The notes beneath the pieces were generated by a model. It was not told the origin of the DNA, did no database searches, and was given only the letters and a program-made list of their open reading frames with translations. The position numbers and the translations under genes are program-made. Shown here piece by piece: positions 59,968 to 64,000 of a stretch of 64,000 nt of DNA (within the stretch, counting starts at the first letter, position 1; each line of letters begins with the position of its first letter). This DNA is from Chelatococcus albus (GTDB taxonomy: Bacteria > Pseudomonadota > Alphaproteobacteria > Rhizobiales > Beijerinckiaceae), in assembly GCF_030067675.1 (NCBI RefSeq), contig NZ_JASJEV010000006.1, positions 62,001 to 126,000 of the forward strand. The letters are read 5' to 3'.

Positions 59968-60100
59968 TTCCGGGCTGTCTCCCTGTCAGGCGACGGACGT
60001 TGCAGGAGCGCCGAAGCGGCGCAGGGGCAGGCTATGCGCTCGGCGTCCCGGAAACAACAGAGCACAGGGGCTCGCGGTGCCACCTGCGGGGTTCTCGCTC

Positions 60101-60129
60101 CTGACAGGACGGGATGGCCGGGCGACTAT
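60101..60129 (+). promoter_or_regulatory. Candidate promoter of the GST gene
   Basis: CTGACA (60101-60106) and GACTAT (60124-60129) separated by 17 bases, about 45 bases upstream of the GST start. Moderate match only. Confidence 0.4.
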
Positions 60130-60174
60130 TGTCGGGAGGCGGGGGAAGCTCGCAGCCCCTTCAAGGAGGACGCC

Positions 60175-60888
60175 ATGAAACCCGATCATCGCGTGGCCGG
60201 CGCGCGCATGCGCCTCTACTCCGGTCCCCTGAGCATGTTCGGCGCCAAGGTCGAGATCGCGGCCCTCGAGAAGGGCCTCGACGTCGAGGTCGTCATGGTT
60301 CCCTTCGACATGACGAACCTCTACGAGCCCAAGCATCCCGAGGTCCTGCGCATCAATCCCAAGCGCCAGGTCCCCGTGCTGGTGCACGGCGACCTCGAGA
60401 TCTTCGATTCGACGCAGATCGTCGAGTATTTCGAGGATCTCCAGCCGGAGCCCGCCCTGTGGCCCGCGGCGCCGGCGGAACGGGCGCGGGCACGGCTGCT
60501 CGAACTGAAGTCCGACGAGGTCTTCTTTCCACCCGTCATCCGCCTGATGGGCCTTCAGGAGACGCCGGACGATCCTGCCGCCGTCGCGGCGCGGGCGGCG
60601 GTCGCCGCCTGTTACAAGGAGATGGAGGCGATGCTCGCCGGGCGCGACCATGTCGCCGGCAGCTACTCCCATGCCGACATCGCCTTCTACATGGCGCAGC
60701 TCTTTGCCGCCCGCATGGGCGCGCCCATGACGGCCGCAACGCCCGGGCTCCTCGCCTGGCGGGAGCGCGTCACGGCGCGCCCTGCCGTCCGCGCCGTGGT
60801 CGGGCGCATGGCGGCATTCCTCGCATCGGTGGGGCGGCCGCTGCCGGAGTTCATGGCAGACCTCCTGCCGGCCGGCGCCGCCGCCTGA
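60175..60888 (+). CDS. Glutathione S-transferase family protein
   Basis: This 237-residue protein has an N-terminal thioredoxin-like domain (MRLYSGPLSMFGAKVEIA, PKRQVPVLVHGDLEIFDS, QIVEYFED) and an all-helical C-terminal domain with AGSYSHADIAFYMAQLFAA. Serine or tyrosine near the GPLS turn probably activates glutathione. The substrate is unknown. The ATG at 60175 follows AAGGAGG; the same frame is open far upstream but carries no homology. Confidence 0.9.
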   Translation: MKPDHRVAGARMRLYSGPLSMFGAKVEIAALEKGLDVEVVMVPFDMTNLYEPKHPEVLRINPKRQVPVLVHGDLEIFDSTQIVEYFEDLQPEPALWPAAPAERARARLLELKSDEVFFPPVIRLMGLQETPDDPAAVAARAAVAACYKEMEAMLAGRDHVAGSYSHADIAFYMAQLFAARMGAPMTAATPGLLAWRERVTARPAVRAVVGRMAAFLASVGRPLPEFMADLLPAGAAA

Positions 60889-60902
60889 ACGGCGCCTCCG
60901 CC

Positions 60903-62057
60903 TCAGCCGGCGCGCCCGGCAACGGCTTCGAGCCGCTCCAGCGCGCGATCCAGCGTTGCGTCGGTCTTGGCGAAGCAGAAGCGCACGACGGTCTTCACGG
61001 CGCCCTCGGCGTAGAAGGCCGAGACGGGAATGGCTGCGACACCATGCCGTTCGACGAGGCGCCGGCAGAAGGCGACGTCGTCCGTCTCGCCGAGGGGGGC
61101 GATGTCGACGTTGAGGAAATAGGTGCCCTCGCTCGGCAGGACGGTGAAGCCGAGCCGCCTGAGGCCGTCGGCGAAGCGGTCGCGGCTGCGCTCGAAGCCC
61201 GCCCGCATGGTGCGGAAATAGGCCTCCTCCTTGCCGAGGCCGTAGGCGACCGCCGCCTGCAGGTTGGGCGGCGTCGTGAAGGTGAGGAACTGGTGCGCCT
61301 TGGCGAGCACCTTGAGGATCGCCGGCGCGGCGCAGACGAAGCCCACCTTCCACCCCGTGAGCGAGAAGATCTTGCCCGCCGAGCCGATCTTGACCGTGCG
61401 CTCGCGCATGCCCGGCAGGCCGATGAGCGGGACATGCGCGCGATCGTCGAAGACGACGTGCTCCCACACCTCGTCGCACAGGGCGATGGCGTCGTGGGCG
61501 ATGCAGAAGCGCGCGAGGAGCTCGAGGTCCTCGCGCGGATAGACCACGGCGGACGGGTTGAGCGGATTGTTGAAGAGCACGACCTTCGTCTTCGGCGAGA
61601 AGGCGTGGACGAGCGCCTCCTCGCTCAGCCGCCAGTGCGGGGGCTGCAGCGTGACGAAGCGTGGCACCCCGCCAGCCCGGCGGACGAGCGGCAGATAGGC
61701 GTCGTACATCGGCTCGAAGAGCACGACCTCGTCGCCCGGCTCGATGAGGGCGAAGAGCGCGCCGGCGATCGCTTCCGTGGCGCCGGAGGTGATCATCACC
61801 TCCCCCTCGGCGTCGAGGGTAAGGCCCTGGTGCGCCCGGTAGTGATCGGCCACGGCGCGGCGCAGCTCGGGCAGGCCGAGCATGGGCGGATACTGGTTCC
61901 AGCCGTGGACGACGGCCTCCGCCGCCCTGGCGCGCACGTCCGCGGGGCCCGGATCATCGGGGAAGCCCTGCCCGAGATTGACCGCGCCGGTCTCGCGCGC
62001 GAGCCGCGACATCACCTCGAAGACGGTGGTCGGCAGGCCGGCGAGGATGGAATTCAT
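60903..62057 (-). CDS. Class I/II pyridoxal-phosphate aminotransferase (methionine aminotransferase-like)
   Basis: This 384-residue fold-type I aminotransferase has its PLP lysine in KIGSAGKIFSLTGWKVGF. Further family features are NLGQGFPDDPGP, GVTEAIAGALFALIEPGDEV-like spacing (SGATEAIAGALFALIEPGD) and NNPLNPSAVV. It resembles YbdL and kynurenine/methionine aminotransferases, which use large neutral amino acids. It is divergent from the RND efflux operon. Confidence 0.92.
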   Translation of the reverse strand: MNSILAGLPTTVFEVMSRLARETGAVNLGQGFPDDPGPADVRARAAEAVVHGWNQYPPMLGLPELRRAVADHYRAHQGLTLDAEGEVMITSGATEAIAGALFALIEPGDEVVLFEPMYDAYLPLVRRAGGVPRFVTLQPPHWRLSEEALVHAFSPKTKVVLFNNPLNPSAVVYPREDLELLARFCIAHDAIALCDEVWEHVVFDDRAHVPLIGLPGMRERTVKIGSAGKIFSLTGWKVGFVCAAPAILKVLAKAHQFLTFTTPPNLQAAVAYGLGKEEAYFRTMRAGFERSRDRFADGLRRLGFTVLPSEGTYFLNVDIAPLGETDDVAFCRRLVERHGVAAIPVSAFYAEGAVKTVVRFCFAKTDATLDRALERLEAVAGRAG

Positions 62058-62174
62058 GACGCGTGCTCCACTTGGCTCTGGCGACGCGCTTTAGCACGTG
62101 GGCGCACCCGGTTAGAAGCCGTGTGTGCCAGCGCACATCGCGCGCGGGCGTTTCATGCCGCAGCGCACGATATC

Positions 62175-62202
62175 GAGTGATGAAAATTGACATTCATCAC
62201 TC
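62175..62202. promoter_or_regulatory. Perfect 10-bp inverted repeat around a -35 box (operator of the RND efflux operon)
   Basis: GAGTGATGAA (62175-62184) and TTCATCACTC (62193-62202) are perfect complements around an 8-base centre containing TTGACA (62187-62192). A -10 candidate TAACGT lies at 62209-62214. The size and layout match TetR/AcrR-type operators. No tetR gene is adjacent. Confidence 0.7.
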
Positions 62203-62320
62203 ATCAGCTAACGTCCCGGCAGACCGGCCCGGTGGCGCGGTCGGCGGGCGGGTCGCTCTCGGTGCCCCCCAACACCCCTCGCCGACCCCGCCGGGCTGGT
62301 TCCCTCTCGGGAGCTTCTCC

Positions 62321-63445
62321 ATGGGCGCCGCCGTCTCCGCCGCGATCACCCCCCGTCTGGTTTCCGGCCTTCGCACCATCGCCGCCGCGGCGCTTCTGCC
62401 GCTCGTCCTCGCCGCCTGCAACGATTCCGTCGCCGAGGTGAAACCGAGGAACGAGCGGCCCGTGCTCGTCGCCGCCGTGCGCTACGAGGCGCTGACGCCC
62501 GAGCGCAGCTTCGTTGCCACCATCCGCCCGCGCATCGAGAGCGATCTCGGCTTTCGCGTCGCCGGCAAGGTGGCGCGCCGCCTCGTCCAGGTGGGCGACA
62601 GGGTGGAGGCAGGCCAGGCGCTCGCCGTGCTGGACGAGACGGATCTGCGCCTGCAGGCCGAGCAGGCGGAGGCGGAGCGGCGCGCCGCGACCACGGTACT
62701 TGCCCAGGCCACCGCCGACGAGCGGCGCGGCGAGGAGCTGCGCCGCCGCGGCTGGTCGACGGACGCCGCCTACGACCGGCAGAAGTCCGCGGCCGAGGAG
62801 GCGCGCGGTCGCCTCGCCCGGGCCGAGAAGGCCGCGGAGCTCACCCGCAACAACCTCTCCTACGCCACGCTCGCGGCCGATGCCGCCGGTATCGTCACGG
62901 CGACGATGATCGAACCGGGCCAGGTCGTCGGGGCCGGCCAGGCGGCGGTCCGCGTCGCCCGCTTAGGCGAGAAGGAGGCGGTGGTCGCCGTGCCGGAGGC
63001 GCTCGTGGAGCGCGCCCGCTCCGGTGCGGCCTCCGTCACCCTGTGGTCGAAGCCCGACAAGCGCTACGCCGCCACCTTGCGCGAGCTTGCGCCGGCGGCC
63101 GATCCGGCGACGCGCACCTACCAGGCGCGCTTCTCGATCCCGCAGGCAGACGAGGCGGTTTCGCTCGGCATGACGGCGACCCTGGTGCTCGCCGGCAGCG
63201 GCGAGGAGCGGGCGGCGCGCCTGCCCCTCTCGGCCCTGTTCAACCAGGGGGCCGGTCCGGCGCTCTGGGTGGTGGACGAGAAGACCGGCGCGCTCGCGCT
63301 GAAGCCCGTGACGGTGCGCGCCTATGAGGCGCGTGATGTGCTCGTCGCGGGCGGCGTCGCCGAGGGCGATCTCGTCGTCACGCTCGGCGTGCAGAAGCTC
63401 GATCCGGCCGACAAGGTGCGGATCGTCCAGGCCATGGCCTTCTGA
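62321..63445 (+). CDS. RND efflux pump periplasmic adaptor (membrane fusion protein)
   Basis: This 374-residue HlyD/AcrA-like lipoprotein has a lipobox LAAC ending at about residue 33 after an N-terminal hydrophobic segment. The biotinyl-lipoyl half-motifs lie in FRVAGKVARRLVQVGDRVEAGQ and LAADAAGIVTATMIEPGQVV, and a helical hairpin sits between them. The ATG at 62321 gives a normal lipoprotein signal; the open frame upstream extends to 62063 without homology. It precedes the RND pump gene by a few bases to 55 bases, depending on the pump start. Confidence 0.92.
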   Translation: MGAAVSAAITPRLVSGLRTIAAAALLPLVLAACNDSVAEVKPRNERPVLVAAVRYEALTPERSFVATIRPRIESDLGFRVAGKVARRLVQVGDRVEAGQALAVLDETDLRLQAEQAEAERRAATTVLAQATADERRGEELRRRGWSTDAAYDRQKSAAEEARGRLARAEKAAELTRNNLSYATLAADAAGIVTATMIEPGQVVGAGQAAVRVARLGEKEAVVAVPEALVERARSGAASVTLWSKPDKRYAATLRELAPAADPATRTYQARFSIPQADEAVSLGMTATLVLAGSGEERAARLPLSALFNQGAGPALWVVDEKTGALALKPVTVRAYEARDVLVAGGVAEGDLVVTLGVQKLDPADKVRIVQAMAF

Positions 63446-63500
63446 GGCGATGGCGGTGCCGCGGTCGGGGCTCCCGCCGCGAGCGGCATTCGAAGCAAGG

Positions 63501-64000
63501 ATGGTCGGGGCGATGCGCCGGTTCAACCTGTCGCACTGGGCGGTGACGCACCCCGCCCTGGTTCTCTTCTTCATCATCGCGCTCGCCGTCGGCGGCATCT
63601 TCTCCTACCTGCGCCTCGGCCGCGCCGAGGATCCCTCCTTCACCATCAAGGTCGCTGTCGTCACCGCCATCTGGCCGGGCGCGACGGCAAAGGAGATGCA
63701 GGACCAGGTCGCCGACCGCATCGAGAAGAAGCTGCAGGAGCTGCCCTTCTTCGACAAGGTGCAGACCTATACGAAGCCCTCCTTCACGGCGATGCAGGTG
63801 TCGTTCCGCGACTACACTCCGCCCAAGGAGGTGCCCGAGCTCTTCTACCAGCTGCGCAAGAAGCTCACCGACCTGAAGCCCGAGCTGCCGCGCGAGCTCC
63901 TCGGGCCCAACGTCAATGACGAATATGGCGACGTCGATTCCCTCCTCTACATGCTCACCGGCGACGGGGCCGACTACGCCCAGCTGAAGCGCGTCGCCGA
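63501..64000 (+). CDS. RND efflux transporter, inner-membrane subunit (partial, 3' end outside window)
   Basis: The first ~167 residues of an AcrB/MexF-type pump. NLSHWAVTHPALVLFFIIALA is the first membrane helix, and the porter-domain start TAIWPGATAKEMQDQVADRI with FDKVQTYTKPSFTAM follows. This pattern places it in the efflux RND permease family; the proton-relay residues lie outside the window. The start could be ATG at 63501 or 63513, or ATG at 63450 in the same frame. It forms an operon with the adaptor gene. The substrate is unknown. Confidence 0.9.
   Translation, partial: MVGAMRRFNLSHWAVTHPALVLFFIIALAVGGIFSYLRLGRAEDPSFTIKVAVVTAIWPGATAKEMQDQVADRIEKKLQELPFFDKVQTYTKPSFTAMQVSFRDYTPPKEVPELFYQLRKKLTDLKPELPRELLGPNVNDEYGDVDSLLYMLTGDGADYAQLKRVA

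Noticed and set aside
58768-60174. Upstream extension of the GST frame back to 58768
   Set aside because: The frame is open but lies antisense to the potF-like gene and shows no family resemblance; the GST begins at the ATG at 60175 with its own ribosome site.

Overview
The window is a high-G+C alphaproteobacterial chromosome segment, most likely from the order Hyphomicrobiales (Rhizobiales). This rests on gene order: hslV-acetyltransferase-hslU beside a divergent hisB; tsaB-rimI-Fur/Mur-plsC-miaB-phoH-ybeY-corC-lnt-PraR-like regulator-metK-trmB; rimP-nusA-ylxR-infB-rbfA-truB-rpsO-pnp; a fabA-fabB-fabI cluster divergent from irr; and lptC-lptA-lptB-rpoN-hpf-ptsN. There are no rRNA genes, phage, insertion sequences or CRISPR arrays, so this is mainly core genome. 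Many genes start with GTG or TTG and many neighbours overlap by 1 to 8 bases.

Layout. 1-8.8 kb: hisB (minus), hslV/GNAT/hslU, an MFS exporter, murJ, trpS, a UspA-like protein and an Nfu-type Fe-S scaffold. 8.9-20.8 kb: a RutE-like nitroreductase, tsaB-rimI, a Mur-like Fur regulator, an acyltransferase, miaB, a phoH-ybeY-corC-lnt operon, a PraR-like regulator, metK and trmB. 20.8-23.1 kb: two tandem DUF2336 paralogues of unknown function. 23.2-33.8 kb: the transcription/translation operon rimP to truB, then rpsO and pnp with structured leaders. 33.9-39.7 kb: an SDR, an Fsr-like MFS protein, a DsbA-like protein and fabI/fabB/fabA. 39.9-44.5 kb: irr followed by otsB, a GH15 hydrolase and otsA. 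44.5-50.4 kb: envelope and accessory genes, tRNA-Leu(CAG) and RNase D. 50.5-55.9 kb: lipopolysaccharide export, sigma-54, ribosome hibernation factor and PtsN. 56-64 kb: glucokinase, fumarase, a polyamine-binding protein, a GST, an aminotransferase, and the start of an RND efflux operon that runs off the window.

Functionally the window combines protein quality control, peptidoglycan and LPS assembly, tRNA modification (tsaB, miaB, trmB, truB), iron/manganese regulation (Mur-like and Irr), unsaturated fatty-acid synthesis and trehalose metabolism. No clearly new multi-gene system is visible. The most interesting signals are in non-coding or atypical DNA: a possible pseudoknot just upstream of metK; an AT-rich patch at the 3' end of lnt upstream of the PraR-like gene; an attenuator-like terminator in the nusA operon leader; four consecutive hairpins in the rpsO-pnp interval; a perfect 10-bp operator-like dyad around the -35 box of the RND efflux operon; and a dyad overlapping the irr -10 box. 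The DUF2336 pair is the least understood protein-coding feature.
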